Counted from the stretch's first letter, positions 30,258 through 38,391 are shown. The stretch: 64,000 bases of DNA from Lachnospiraceae bacterium (GCA_028689655.1 JAQVCT010000013.1:22900-86899); one strand, 5' to 3'. The notes: a model not told the origin generated them from the sequence alone. Numbers and translations are program-made.

Positions 30258-30291
30258 AAAGTAAAAGATAGAAAGTAAAAGATACAAAGTA
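30250..30291 (+). repeat. 14-bp tandem repeat, three copies, anchored on the ecfA2 stop
   Basis: AAAGATAGAAAGTA is repeated at 30250-30263, 30264-30277 and (one mismatch) 30278-30291. The first copy contains the TAG stop of ecfA2, so the array seems to have grown from the end of the gene. Confidence 0.85.
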
Positions 30292-30330
30292 AAAAGGAAA
30301 AACCGGAAATAAGAACAAGAGGAAACAAAA

Positions 30331-31140
30331 ATGTTAAGAGATATTACACTCGGTCAATATTACCAGACGGATTCAATCATTCACCGTTTGGATTCACGCG
30401 TAAAAATAATGGCTACCATGTTATTTATCATATCTTTATTTATGGTAAAGAATTTCATTGGATATATTGCCGCGGGTCTGTTTTTGGTGGCGATCATCAG
30501 GATTTCCCATGTCCCATTTAAATTTATGATAAAAGGAATGAAAGCTATTTTATTTCTCCTCATTATTACCGTGGGGTTTAATCTCTTTCTGACGCCGGGA
30601 GAGCCTCTGATCACTCTTTGGAAGCTGACGATTACCCGGGAAGGTGTGGTATTGGCGGTGAGCATGGCAATCAGACTGTCATTTCTTATCATCGGCTCCT
30701 CCATTATGACATTGACCACCACGCCCAATAACCTGACAGATGGAATGGAAGCTCTGCTGAATCCCCTGAAGAAAATAAAAGTGCCGGTACATGAGATCGC
30801 TATGATGATGTCCATCGCTTTGCGGTTCATTCCTATATTACTGGAAGAGACGGATAAGATCATGAAGGCGCAGATAGCCAGAGGTGCAGATTTTGAGAGT
30901 GGGAATCTCATCCGTAAAGCGAAGAATCTGGTGCCTTTGCTGGTACCACTTTTCATCTCCGCTTTTAGAAGAGCGAATGATCTCGCCATGGCAATGGAAG
31001 CCAGATGCTATCGTGGCGGTGAGAACAGGACCAAGATGAAACCTCTGAAATATTATAAGAGGGATTATCTGGCATATGTCATCACATTTGCTTATCTGGC
31101 ATTTGTGATATCAGTGGGGAGAGTTTTTCTGAAAATATGA
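30331..31140 (+). CDS. ecfT: ECF transporter transmembrane subunit EcfT
   Basis: The 269-residue protein has about five to six transmembrane helices and the two EcfT coupling motifs with Ala-Arg-Gly (QIARGADFES) and AMEARCYRGGENRT. It couples ATPases to exchangeable S components. Its end overlaps truA by four bases (ATGA). Confidence 0.95.
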   Translation: MLRDITLGQYYQTDSIIHRLDSRVKIMATMLFIISLFMVKNFIGYIAAGLFLVAIIRISHVPFKFMIKGMKAILFLLIITVGFNLFLTPGEPLITLWKLTITREGVVLAVSMAIRLSFLIIGSSIMTLTTTPNNLTDGMEALLNPLKKIKVPVHEIAMMMSIALRFIPILLEETDKIMKAQIARGADFESGNLIRKAKNLVPLLVPLFISAFRRANDLAMAMEARCYRGGENRTKMKPLKYYKRDYLAYVITFAYLAFVISVGRVFLKI

Positions 31141-31880
31141 AACGTGTAAAATTAATCGTAGCCTATGATGGAACGAATTATCATGGATGGCAGATACAGC
31201 CCAATGGAATCACCATTGAGAGCGAACTGAACAGATGCCTCAAAGATTTGCTGGGCGAGGATATAAAAGTCATAGGTGCCAGCAGGACGGACGCGGGAGT
31301 CCATGCACTTTGCAATGTGGCAATCTTTGATACCCAGGCGAGAATGCCGGGAGAGAAGATCTCCTATGCATTGAATCAAAGACTTCCAGAGGACATCAGG
31401 ATACAGCGATCTGAGGAAGTTCCCCTGGACTGGCACCCCAGGTATCGTCATAGTGTAAAGACTTATCAATATCATATCTATTGTGCAGAGTTCCCTTTAC
31501 CCACGGTGAGACTCTATTCACATTTTACTTATTATCATCTGAACACAGAATGGATGCAGGAAGCCTGTCAATATTTCATGGGAGAGCATGACTTCAAAAG
31601 CTTCTGTTCAGCGAGATCTTCCGCGGAGACAACAGTGCGCACCATCACAGGAATCCATGTGGAGAAACAGGGAGACATGATAACCATAGAAGTCTCCGGT
31701 ACAGGTTTCCTCTATAATATGGTAAGAATCATAGCGGGTACGCTGATGGAGGTGGGAAATGGCGTCTATCCACCAGCCCACGTGAAAGAGATCATAGAGG
31801 CCTGTGACAGACAACAGGCAGGCCCCGTGGCACCAGCCAGGGGATTACTGCTATATTCTTATGACTTTCTGGAAGAGTAA
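31137..31880 (+). CDS. truA: tRNA pseudouridine38-40 synthase
   Basis: The 247-residue protein has the catalytic motif ASRTDAGVHA with the nucleophilic Asp, and the FLYNMVRIIAGTLMEVG signature. It modifies the anticodon stem-loop of many tRNAs. Translational coupling with ecfT is standard for Firmicutes. Confidence 0.96.
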   Translation: MKRVKLIVAYDGTNYHGWQIQPNGITIESELNRCLKDLLGEDIKVIGASRTDAGVHALCNVAIFDTQARMPGEKISYALNQRLPEDIRIQRSEEVPLDWHPRYRHSVKTYQYHIYCAEFPLPTVRLYSHFTYYHLNTEWMQEACQYFMGEHDFKSFCSARSSAETTVRTITGIHVEKQGDMITIEVSGTGFLYNMVRIIAGTLMEVGNGVYPPAHVKEIIEACDRQQAGPVAPARGLLLYSYDFLEE

Positions 31881-32021
31881 TATGATATCCGACAGGAAGA
31901 TCACAGATCGATCTTACAAATGAGAGATATAGCAGGAGTAAAATACCAAAGTGAAATTACTCCCACAGAGGAATAGGATGAAAGAATGTGGTAAAAATAA
32001 GCATTTTTAGATAAAAACAGG

Positions 32022-32050
32022 TTGACACACGTGGATGCGTATAATATAAT
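32022..32050 (+). promoter_or_regulatory. Consensus sigma-A promoter for rplM-rpsI
   Basis: TTGACA at 32022-32027 and TATAAT at 32045-32050 are separated by exactly 17 bp, a perfect consensus, fitting a highly expressed ribosomal operon. Confidence 0.9.
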
Positions 32051-32054
32051 AATT

Positions 32055-32209
32055 CAATGTGGCGATGCGTCATAGGTCGAACCAATAGCCCCGGTGAGAT
32101 CATGAACAGCGTTCAGAAAATGAGTAACAATCTATGATCCCAACAGCCCCGGGATATGGAACATGAAAAGAAAAGTCGAAAGACTCTAGATTTTAATGGA
32201 GGAAACATA
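32055..32209 (+). promoter_or_regulatory. Ribosomal leader of rplM (L13 leader type)
   Basis: About 150 transcribed bases precede rplM. They hold candidate stems, such as CCCCGG (around 32093) with CCGGG-type partners near 32150. An L13-binding leader at this place is known in Firmicutes; I place this one there by position and length, without a covariance match. Confidence 0.5.
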
Positions 32210-32638
32210 ATGAATACTTTTATGCCTAATCAAGCTACAGTTGATAGAAAATGGTATGTAGTTGACGCTACAGGATATACATTAGGACGTTTAGCATCAG
32301 AAGTTGCTAAAGTTTTAAGAGGTAAGAACAAGCCAATCTTTACACCTCACGCAGATACAGGTGATTATGTAATCGTAATCAACGCATCTAAGATCCAGGT
32401 AACTGGTAAGAAATTAGATCAGAAAATTTACTATCACCACTCAGATTATGTTGGTGGAATGAAAGAGCAGACTTTGAGAGAAAAGTTAGATAAAAAACCA
32501 GAGCAGGTTATTGAACTTGCAGTAAAAGGTATGCTTCCAAAAGGACCTTTAGGAAGACAAATGTTTACAAAACTTCACGTATACGCAGGACCAGAGCATG
32601 ATCAAGCAGCTCAGAAACCTGAAGTATTAACATTTTAG
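32210..32638 (+). CDS. rplM: 50S ribosomal protein L13
   Basis: The 142-residue protein starts [20 protein letters not shown] after TGGAGGAAACATA; the in-frame ATG 32156 lies in the leader. [20 protein letters not shown] is the L13 signature. It is an early 50S assembly protein. Confidence 0.97.
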   Translation: MNTFMPNQATVDRKWYVVDATGYTLGRLASEVAKVLRGKNKPIFTPHADTGDYVIVINASKIQVTGKKLDQKIYYHHSDYVGGMKEQTLREKLDKKPEQVIELAVKGMLPKGPLGRQMFTKLHVYAGPEHDQAAQKPEVLTF

Positions 32639-32666
32639 TTAAGGGAATTGGAAGGAGGAAATTATA

Positions 32667-33065
32667 GTGGCAAAGTCAACAGGAAAATTCTACGGAACAG
32701 GTAGAAGAAAAAAATCAATCGCAAGAGTATACTTAGTACCTGGTAAAGGTAATATTACAGTTAATAAAAGATCTATCGACGAATATTTCGGATTAGAGAC
32801 ATTGAAAGTTATCGTTCGTCAGCCATTAACAGAGACAGAGACAACAGACAAATTCGACGTTCTTGTAAATGTTCACGGTGGTGGATATACAGGACAGGCT
32901 GGTGCTATCAGACATGGTATCGCAAGAGCTTTATTGCAGGTAGACGGAGATTACCGTCCAGCATTAAAGAAAGCCGGTTACTTAACAAGAGATCCAAGAA
33001 TGAAAGAAAGAAAGAAATACGGTCTCAAAGCAGCTCGTCGTGCACCACAGTTCTCAAAGAGATAA
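32667..33065 (+). CDS. rpsI: 30S ribosomal protein S9
   Basis: The 132-residue protein starts at GTG 32667 after GGAAGGAGGAAATTATA, has [19 protein letters not shown] and ends in [17 protein letters not shown], whose last Arg reaches the P-site tRNA. It is the last core gene before accessory DNA. Confidence 0.97.
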   Translation: MAKSTGKFYGTGRRKKSIARVYLVPGKGNITVNKRSIDEYFGLETLKVIVRQPLTETETTDKFDVLVNVHGGGYTGQAGAIRHGIARALLQVDGDYRPALKKAGYLTRDPRMKERKKYGLKAARRAPQFSKR

Positions 33066-33091
33066 TAAAAAGGATGCTATTGCAGGCATTG

Positions 33092-33121
33092 AATCCCCAA
33101 AACAGTATTGTTTTGGGGATT
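33092..33121 (+). terminator. Terminator of rplM-rpsI
   Basis: AATCCCCAAAAC pairs with GTTTTGGGGATT. It marks the edge of the conserved ribosomal region; everything to about 42 kb after it is accessory. Confidence 0.9.
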
Positions 33122-33267
33122 ACTATATACTTAAAAATTGGTAACTGTTCAGGGTGGCTCATCTTCTTGAACTAAAAAGCTAACGGTCTTATAATCTCGC
33201 TTAACGACCGCTTTTATACTGATTTTCCCGCCGTCCTGAACTGTTACAAAAATTGTATAAAATGCCA

Positions 33268-33296
33268 GTAGACTTTTAGTGAAAAGTAAGTATAAT
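33268..33296 (+). promoter_or_regulatory. Promoter of the putative antitoxin RNA
   Basis: A consensus -10 TATAAT at 33291-33296 with a weak -35 TAGACT about 16 bp upstream (33269-33274). Transcription would start just before the first hairpin of the RNA. Confidence 0.6.
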
Positions 33297-33300
33297 ATAA

Positions 33301-33454
33301 GTAAGAGGTCAAAAAGACTTCTTACTATTCTGCCGGAACTGCATATCGGCATAATAAAACGGTGCAGAAACAAATATTTCTCGCCACCCAGTTGGCGGCT
33401 AATAAATGGCTGGGATGCAAATATTTATGCCCCACTTAATAGTGGGGCATTTTT
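33301..33454 (+). ncRNA. Putative type III antitoxin RNA (CptI-like) with terminator
   Basis: After a 5' hairpin (GTAAGAGGTC/GACTTCTTAC, 33301-33325) come two degenerate repeats of about 45-50 bases. Each runs GGC-hairpin end, TAATAAA, GG, GCA, AAATATTT, then a new GCC: 33348-33385 and 33396-33433. A terminator hairpin ATGCCCCACT...AGTGGGGCAT with T-run ends it at 33427-33454, directly before the toxin gene. Type III systems have this layout: repeat RNA, terminator, toxin. CptI of Eubacterium rectale has, as I recall, two repeats of about 45 nt. The assignment rests on layout and the neighbour. Confidence 0.65.
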
Positions 33455-33470
33455 GTACATAGGAGATAGC

Positions 33471-33944
33471 TTGAATATAGGATACTTTTATTTTATTAAA
33501 GATAAGTATTATGAACGTTTTCCAGATTGTGGTTTGATGGGAAATAAAGATGCAGATGAAACAGGCGTACACGGAAGACCTTGTTTCTATTGTTTTGAGG
33601 CAGATGGATGTTTTTGGATGGTTCCCATATCTTCTAAAACAGATAAATATGAGAAATTGTATGAGGAAAAGAAAAAGAAGTACAAAGAATACGATGGTTT
33701 GCGGTTTGGATATGTAAATGGAAAATATAGAGCATTTTTAATTCAGAATGTTTGTCCTGTAAGTAAAGAATATGTTGATTGTCAGTATATGATTGAAAAT
33801 AATACAGTTCCAGTGAAGATAAACGATAAGCTTTCAGCAGAAATCAATGGAATTATAAGAAAAGTAATCAGGCTAAATAAAAGAGGGACGAAGATTGTAT
33901 TGTCTGATATAGATTATATTTTGAATGAATTGAAAGAAGCGTGA
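33471..33944 (+). CDS. Type III toxin, ToxN/AbiQ superfamily, CptN-like endoribonuclease
   Basis: From TTG 33471 the protein is 157 residues (MNIGYFYFIKDKYYERFPDC). AGGAG lies five bases upstream; the longer open frame from 33279 would run through the antitoxin RNA and its terminator and is rejected. The core WMVPISSKTDKYEKLYEEKK, then FGYVNGKYRAFLIQNVCPVS, resembles the SH3-like fold of ToxN/CptN toxins, which cut RNA and are held inactive by the repeat RNA upstream. Length fits CptN. The module lies at the edge of accessory DNA and may serve phage defence or stabilisation. The family call is from memory of such sequences. Confidence 0.75.
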   Translation: MNIGYFYFIKDKYYERFPDCGLMGNKDADETGVHGRPCFYCFEADGCFWMVPISSKTDKYEKLYEEKKKKYKEYDGLRFGYVNGKYRAFLIQNVCPVSKEYVDCQYMIENNTVPVKINDKLSAEINGIIRKVIRLNKRGTKIVLSDIDYILNELKEA

Positions 33945-34102
33945 GTATTTTTGAAGCCTTTTAGGTGACTACGGATAACTGACAAACGACCCAAATCATG
34001 ACCCAAAAGCTAACCCAAAACAAACCAATGATTCCACAAATGAAATTGTAGTATTGAATCAACTCAAAGCTGACCAGCATATCACACGGAATCAGAGTTA
34101 CC

Positions 34103-34324
34103 ATGTATTATGATGATCATAATCCTCCACATTTTCATGCGGAATATAATGGACATAAAGCAATTATTGAAATTGATGAAGCAAGATGTATAAAAGGTGC
34201 CTTGCCGTCGCGTCAATTGAAACTGATTTTAGCATGGTGCGTTTTACATCAGGATGAATTGATGCAAAACTGGGAATTATCAAAGGATGGAAAACCATTA
34301 AATCGTATCAATCCATTAGTTTAA
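34103..34324 (+). CDS. DUF4160 protein, probably 5'-truncated
   Basis: MYYDDHNPPHFHAEYNGHKA is the hallmark of DUF4160. The family normally has about ten to fifteen residues before this motif (a GIVIRMYY-type strand); here the frame continues upstream as GIRVT without a start codon back to a stop at 34055, so the N-terminus may be lost or replaced. It lies eight bases before a DUF2442 gene, the usual partner. Function unknown. Confidence 0.75.
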   Translation: MYYDDHNPPHFHAEYNGHKAIIEIDEARCIKGALPSRQLKLILAWCVLHQDELMQNWELSKDGKPLNRINPLV

Positions 34325-34340
34325 AAGGGCGGTGATAGTT

Positions 34341-34616
34341 ATGCTTCCAAAAGTAGTTCAAGTAATACCAATGCAGGATTATTCTGTATATGTATATTTT
34401 GAGGACGGTAAAATTGTTTGCTATGATATGAGTGATATGATAGAAAAAGAGGTATTCAGACCACTAAAAGATATACAGATTTTTATGGAAACCTGTACTG
34501 TTATGAATGATACACTTGCATGGGATATTTGTAGGAATCGAGATAATGCGATGTGTCTGGATATTGATCCGGATACACTATATGAACTTCCATTTGTAAA
34601 TGAACAGATTGCATAG
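34341..34616 (+). CDS. DUF2442 protein
   Basis: The 91-residue protein (MLPKVVQVIPMQDYSVYVYF) matches the DUF2442 pattern: a small beta protein with DYSVYVYFEDGKIVCYDMS and a C-terminal DAWDI-like segment (LAWDICRNRDNAMCLDIDPD). I use ATG 34341 behind AGGGCGGTGAT rather than GTG 34332. DUF4160-DUF2442 pairs are widespread on mobile DNA and have been suspected to be toxin-antitoxin-like; nothing here proves that. Confidence 0.85.
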   Translation: MLPKVVQVIPMQDYSVYVYFEDGKIVCYDMSDMIEKEVFRPLKDIQIFMETCTVMNDTLAWDICRNRDNAMCLDIDPDTLYELPFVNEQIA

Positions 34617-34761
34617 CAGCAGAGGATTAAGAAGTGTGAGAGTGCATGAAAGAATATAGATAACTAACAGGTAAGTAACAAAGTTCTTAATAAGCCCTTA
34701 TATTGGGCGTTCGTAGTTCTCAACAATCAAAAACCCCGAAAAACCTCGAAGCCATTAGCGC

Positions 34762-34852
34762 CCCTCCAATAAGGATGTTTACAAAAATCAAGAATTGTTT
34801 AGCATGACAGCCAAACGATAACCGATGAATTGTAAATAAACTTATTGGAGGG
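34762..34852 (+). promoter_or_regulatory. Long-range inverted repeat covering the tnpV ribosome binding site
   Basis: CCCTCCAATAAG at 34762-34773 is an exact complement of CTTATTGGAGGG at 34841-34852. The latter contains the GGAGG of tnpV, so in the RNA the start site would be hidden unless the hairpin opens. Confidence 0.6.
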
Positions 34853-34860
34853 TTTGCTAT

Positions 34861-35211
34861 ATGGCAAAGATTGAATTGGGTTATACTGAAATTGATGGAT
34901 TACTTTATCCAAATATCGAAACAGGCATGGAACATATTGAAGGTGACTTGGGTAAGTACGGTATTTTACGGTTGCGGTATCTATATGAGCACAAACGAGA
35001 AATGTACCGAACATTGTTGCTCACCGGAAAGCTGGCACTGCACTGCAAGGCGGTTGACATAGCCGCCTTTGAGCAGTCAGAGCAGATACAGGCGGCTTGG
35101 TTAGATACCCATCCCATGCCACTTGAAGATACGCTGGAGCGTGTCCGGCTGCGCACGCAGGCGCAGATGATAGCTGATGAAATTGTGACGGCTGAATTAG
35201 TTTATGTCTAA
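34861..35211 (+). CDS. tnpV: TnpV family transposon protein
   Basis: The 116-residue protein shows the TnpV pattern: an N-terminal YTEIDGLLYPNIE segment, LGKYGILRLRYLYEHKREMY and a C-terminal helical part. TnpV is carried by Tn4451-like elements; its role is unclear. Its ribosome binding site lies in a long-range hairpin. Confidence 0.85.
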   Translation: MAKIELGYTEIDGLLYPNIETGMEHIEGDLGKYGILRLRYLYEHKREMYRTLLLTGKLALHCKAVDIAAFEQSEQIQAAWLDTHPMPLEDTLERVRLRTQAQMIADEIVTAELVYV

Positions 35212-35212
35212 A

Positions 35213-35250
35213 AATATCGCCCTGCTGACCTTAAAATCAGCAGGGCGATA
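35213..35250 (+). terminator. Terminator after tnpV
   Basis: ATCGCCCTGCTGA pairs with TCAGCAGGGCGAT, followed by TTGCTT. A strong stem with a short U tract. Confidence 0.8.
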
Positions 35251-35339
35251 TTGCTTATGCGGATTATCTTGCTACCCTTGAAAGTAGCACATTTTTGATG
35301 ACACCCAGTTTAATGCTCATAATAGCTATTGAAAAACAA

Positions 35340-35984
35340 TTAAATCAGAAATTTATATACAGGCTGCTGTTTATAAAAATCTAATATGTTCGCATTAACA
35401 TTGGGTCGAATATATTGTAAATCAGCACCACTTTTCAGTAACAGCTCAAAAATCTTTGAAAGGTCATTTTTTAATGCTTCTGTTATAACTCTTTCTTTGC
35501 TGAGGATTTTGTCTTGATAATTATATTGTGGCAATATTTGACTTGCTTGCAGACAAGCTCGCCAAATACAAGAGTTTCCATAGGAATCTTTCGCATTTAC
35601 ATTTGCACCAAGTTGTATTATTTTCTGTAACTGTATAAATGCTTTTTCAGCATTTTCTTTTGTGCTATGTTCCTTGAAGCCAAAAGAAGTTGTATTCCAT
35701 CTGCTACACATAATTGCTGCGTTGATTGCATCATGAATTACTGGCGCACGCCAATTGTTGCAACATTCTTCTGATTCGATAAAATTTACATCTGCATTCA
35801 AAGAAAGAAGGAAATCTGTTATTTCAAAATTACCGCACTTTAGCGATACTTGTAAAGGAGATTGTCCATCATCTTTTTTAGGTGGTTGCTTTGCCGTACA
35901 AGCAATTAGTTCTGGCTTTTTCTGTAATAATTGTTTCACCGTTTCGTTATCGAACTGCCTTATTGCAGTAAATAATTTTTTCAT
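35340..35984 (-). CDS. Ankyrin-repeat protein
   Basis: The 214-residue protein starts MKKLFTAIRQFDNETVKQLL at 35984 with AGGAGGAAATAAC; the upstream in-frame start at 36044 is not supported. It has about four ankyrin repeats, for example GQSPLQVSLKCGNFEITDFL, LQKIIQLGANVNAKDSYGNS and IFELLLKSGADLQYI. Ankyrin proteins mediate protein contacts; this one is element cargo of unknown role. Base composition is more AT-rich than the mobilization genes, suggesting separate acquisition. Confidence 0.85.
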   Translation of the reverse strand: MKKLFTAIRQFDNETVKQLLQKKPELIACTAKQPPKKDDGQSPLQVSLKCGNFEITDFLLSLNADVNFIESEECCNNWRAPVIHDAINAAIMCSRWNTTSFGFKEHSTKENAEKAFIQLQKIIQLGANVNAKDSYGNSCIWRACLQASQILPQYNYQDKILSKERVITEALKNDLSKIFELLLKSGADLQYIRPNVNANILDFYKQQPVYKFLI

Positions 35985-36149
35985 CGTTATTTCCTCCTCA
36001 CCAAACTTAATATAAAATTTACTCGTCCCGCACCGACTTCTCAAATGCAGGAGGTTATTTCCTGTTTCCAGTATATCACGGGACTTACCTTCTGTACAAG
36101 GATTCTTACTCGACCCTGCCTGTAAATCCTAATTCCAAAAACCTGCACC

Positions 36150-36386
36150 TTAATTCTTGCCTTTTTCCACACAGGCAGATAAATATATCAGCAATTCTTC
36201 TGGACTTGGGACATCCCCATCATGAGGTATTTCAGCCCACCGCTTTTGAATAGCTGGGTCTTGATTGCTCATTCCAATCAGCATTGCCAGCTTTATTTCC
36301 TTTTTCACTTCGTCAACTGTGGTATGATTTTTTATGGCTATCTGCTGATATATCTTTTCTGCCTGTTGCTTTGTCATCTTCTTCAT
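36150..36386 (-). CDS. Small Spo0A C-terminal-domain-like protein
   Basis: A 78-residue helical protein. Phrases such as EKIYQQIAIKNHTTVDEVKK and DPAIQKRWAEIPHDGDVPSP recall small mobile-element proteins annotated as Spo0A C-terminal-domain-like. A DNA-binding role is plausible, but no function is shown. GCGAGGAGATTTTAG precedes the start. Confidence 0.7.
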   Translation of the reverse strand: MKKMTKQQAEKIYQQIAIKNHTTVDEVKKEIKLAMLIGMSNQDPAIQKRWAEIPHDGDVPSPEELLIYLSACVEKGKN

Positions 36387-36495
36387 CTAAAATCTCCTCG
36401 CTGTTTTCTTTTTATTATACAACGTTGTGATTATACCCACAATATTTATTTCTGTCGTTTCCACATATAATTTAACCATACGGATAAAAAGGACG

Positions 36496-36699
36496 GTGGT
36501 TAGAATTTATGATTATAGCCCTTTGTGGCGAACGATGGAACAGCGAGGAGTAACCCAATATCAATTACTCAAGCAAGGCATTGATAATAAAACGCTGGAC
36601 TCCCTGAAAAAGAATAAAAACATTACCATGATTACATTGGAGAAGCTTTGTAACATTATTGGCTGCACACCCAATGACATTGTGACCTTTACAAAATAA
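36496..36699 (+). CDS. Cro/CI-type helix-turn-helix regulator
   Basis: The 67-residue protein from GTG 36496 has one compact HTH: LWRTMEQRGVTQYQLLKQGI, then LEKLCNIIGCTPNDIVTF, the XRE/YozG-like form. An in-frame ATG at 36427 would add 23 poorly conserved residues and lacks a ribosome binding site; AAAAAGGA lies just before the GTG. It may control the element's genes. Confidence 0.82.
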   Translation: MVRIYDYSPLWRTMEQRGVTQYQLLKQGIDNKTLDSLKKNKNITMITLEKLCNIIGCTPNDIVTFTK

Positions 36700-36740
36700 A
36701 GCGAACGGTTGCACAGCTGCTACCGTTCGCTTTATTTTGT
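36698..36740. terminator. Bidirectional terminator between convergent genes
   Basis: AAAGCGAACGGT pairs with ACCGTTCGCTTT around a short loop; T-runs are present on both strands. It serves the HTH gene and the DUF6076 gene that converge here. Confidence 0.85.
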
Positions 36741-36754
36741 ATTACAGACAATTG

Positions 36755-37846
36755 TTATAGCTGCTCCATCCATGACTGAAATTCTCTTGCATCAATCTTG
36801 CCACTCAAATAACTTTTCCGCCGTTTCTGAGCCTGCTTAGACCATTTCAAAAACACATTCTTCGCCCTGCCGAACACGGCAGGGCTTTCCTTTTGCGCAT
36901 CACGGTCAAGCTGGGCATGGTGCAGCTTATAAATCCGCTCATACTCCTGCAAGAGAGGGTCAGATGCCACCTTGCGGTCATATTCCAGCTTGTTTCCCAC
37001 CTGCTTGCAAGTGCGTTTCCCTGCATAGCTTCGGTCACAAAAGAGAGTTTTGTGCCTGCTCTGCAAGACAAAATATTTTCCGCATAGCTTGCATTTGCGT
37101 ATCTGTAATCCCTGTTTCAGTAGCTCCGTGAACTCGAAATACAACAGGTCTGCAAAATCGCATAGGGCGGTATAGGTGACAATCTTTGCCCTGTTGTCCT
37201 TCACATCATCTATCAAGGTAAGCTGCTCTTTGTGGTCGGTGATGTTATCCGAATTCACCTTGTCTATCATTTCAAAATCAATCTTACCGTCTTTAGTGGG
37301 TGCAATGGCTGTGCCTGTCATGAGATGGTAGCCTAAAAAATCGAGATATTTGCCTGTAAATGCAAGGAACAATCCACTTGGGCTGATACCCTCGTTCTCA
37401 AAATCTACGTCACAGCACATGGCCAGTCCGTCAGAAAAAATCTCCTGCAAAATGAGAACCTCCTCCAGCACCTTAACCGCCGTTGTGATTTTCTCTGTAT
37501 CAGAAATATCCGCAGAAAACACCGTATCCAGCTTGCCCAGCAAATACATACAGGCAATAGTGTGCGGGTCATTCAGTAGCTTTGCAATTTCATAAACCTC
37601 CGTACTGAAAACGGAAAAGCAGACCGCATCCTCTGCTGAAAAATCATCGGGAATGCCTTTTGTAAGAGTATCTGTCCGCTTTTTATAACCAGATAAATCC
37701 AGCAAGGCAAAATCAATGAGCAGATTGCCAACGCTCTCTTGTGTGAGCATTGCTTTGACACTCTGATTTTTATGCACCATATAACGAACCTTATTTTTGT
37801 TGTCTATATAAACCTTAATATATGGAAATTCAAGCCTTGTTTTCAT
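36755..37846 (-). CDS. DUF6076-like cargo protein with zinc finger
   Basis: The 363-residue protein starts MKTRLEFPYIKVYIDNKN at 37846 behind AAGGCGGTGAG. A likely zinc finger lies near residues 263-285, with Cys pairs CKLCGKYF and a later FCDRSYAGKRTC. The rest is helical and soluble. I recall DUF6076 as cargo of Firmicute conjugative and mobilizable elements; function unknown. Confidence 0.7.
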   Translation of the reverse strand: MKTRLEFPYIKVYIDNKNKVRYMVHKNQSVKAMLTQESVGNLLIDFALLDLSGYKKRTDTLTKGIPDDFSAEDAVCFSVFSTEVYEIAKLLNDPHTIACMYLLGKLDTVFSADISDTEKITTAVKVLEEVLILQEIFSDGLAMCCDVDFENEGISPSGLFLAFTGKYLDFLGYHLMTGTAIAPTKDGKIDFEMIDKVNSDNITDHKEQLTLIDDVKDNRAKIVTYTALCDFADLLYFEFTELLKQGLQIRKCKLCGKYFVLQSRHKTLFCDRSYAGKRTCKQVGNKLEYDRKVASDPLLQEYERIYKLHHAQLDRDAQKESPAVFGRAKNVFLKWSKQAQKRRKSYLSGKIDAREFQSWMEQL

Positions 37847-37998
37847 CTGCTCACCGCCTTTTCTTAATAGTATAGCATAGAGAATTGCTTTTTGCAAAAT
37901 CAGAATATTTCACTTCTTCATTTCAAAGTGATTTGCAATCCGTTACTCTTTTTATCAGGGAGGACTCTCCCAAAATAAAATGGAAGGAGCGTGTAACC

Positions 37999-38388
37999 AT
38001 GCAAAATGTAACCCTATCCTCCTCATTTTTTGAGGAAAGCCGTATCAAGGCATTGGCACTGCAAAAGGACGGCGAGACAGCTTTATTGCTTTGGGTGAAG
38101 CTATTCTTCACCGCTGTGCGTGAGGATAGTGACGGCAGGCTGATGCTATATGGCGATGTACCTCATGATGAAAAGAGCATTTCTGCTGTGTATGGTATGC
38201 CTGTGAATACGGCTAAATCGGCACTGGAATTGCTCACAAAATTCGGTTTGCTTGACCGCAGTGCTGATTGCTTTTGTATCAGTAATTACAGCGAATTGGT
38301 ATCTGCTGACAAACGGGAACGCCACCGAAAAGCACAGCAAAAGTATGCCGGAAACAAGAGCGCCGGGGATGCGGGGGCGAAGGCGTAA
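37999..38388 (+). CDS. Phage replisome organizer N-terminal-domain protein
   Basis: From ATG 37999 (after AAGGAGCGTGTAACC) the protein is 129 residues. It has a winged-helix type domain: FFEESRIKALALQKDGETAL, then AVYGMPVNTAKSALELLTKF, and ends in a basic tail. Such proteins start element replication or act as regulators. The in-frame upstream ATG 37885 adds an unrelated segment. Confidence 0.8.
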   Translation: MQNVTLSSSFFEESRIKALALQKDGETALLLWVKLFFTAVREDSDGRLMLYGDVPHDEKSISAVYGMPVNTAKSALELLTKFGLLDRSADCFCISNYSELVSADKRERHRKAQQKYAGNKSAGDAGAKA

Positions 38389-38391
38389 GCC

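Noticed and set aside
33279..33470. Long N-terminal part of the open frame ahead of the CptN-like toxin
   Set aside because: It crosses the predicted promoter start, the repeat RNA and a strong terminator. The TTG at 33471 has a good ribosome binding site and fits the family length.
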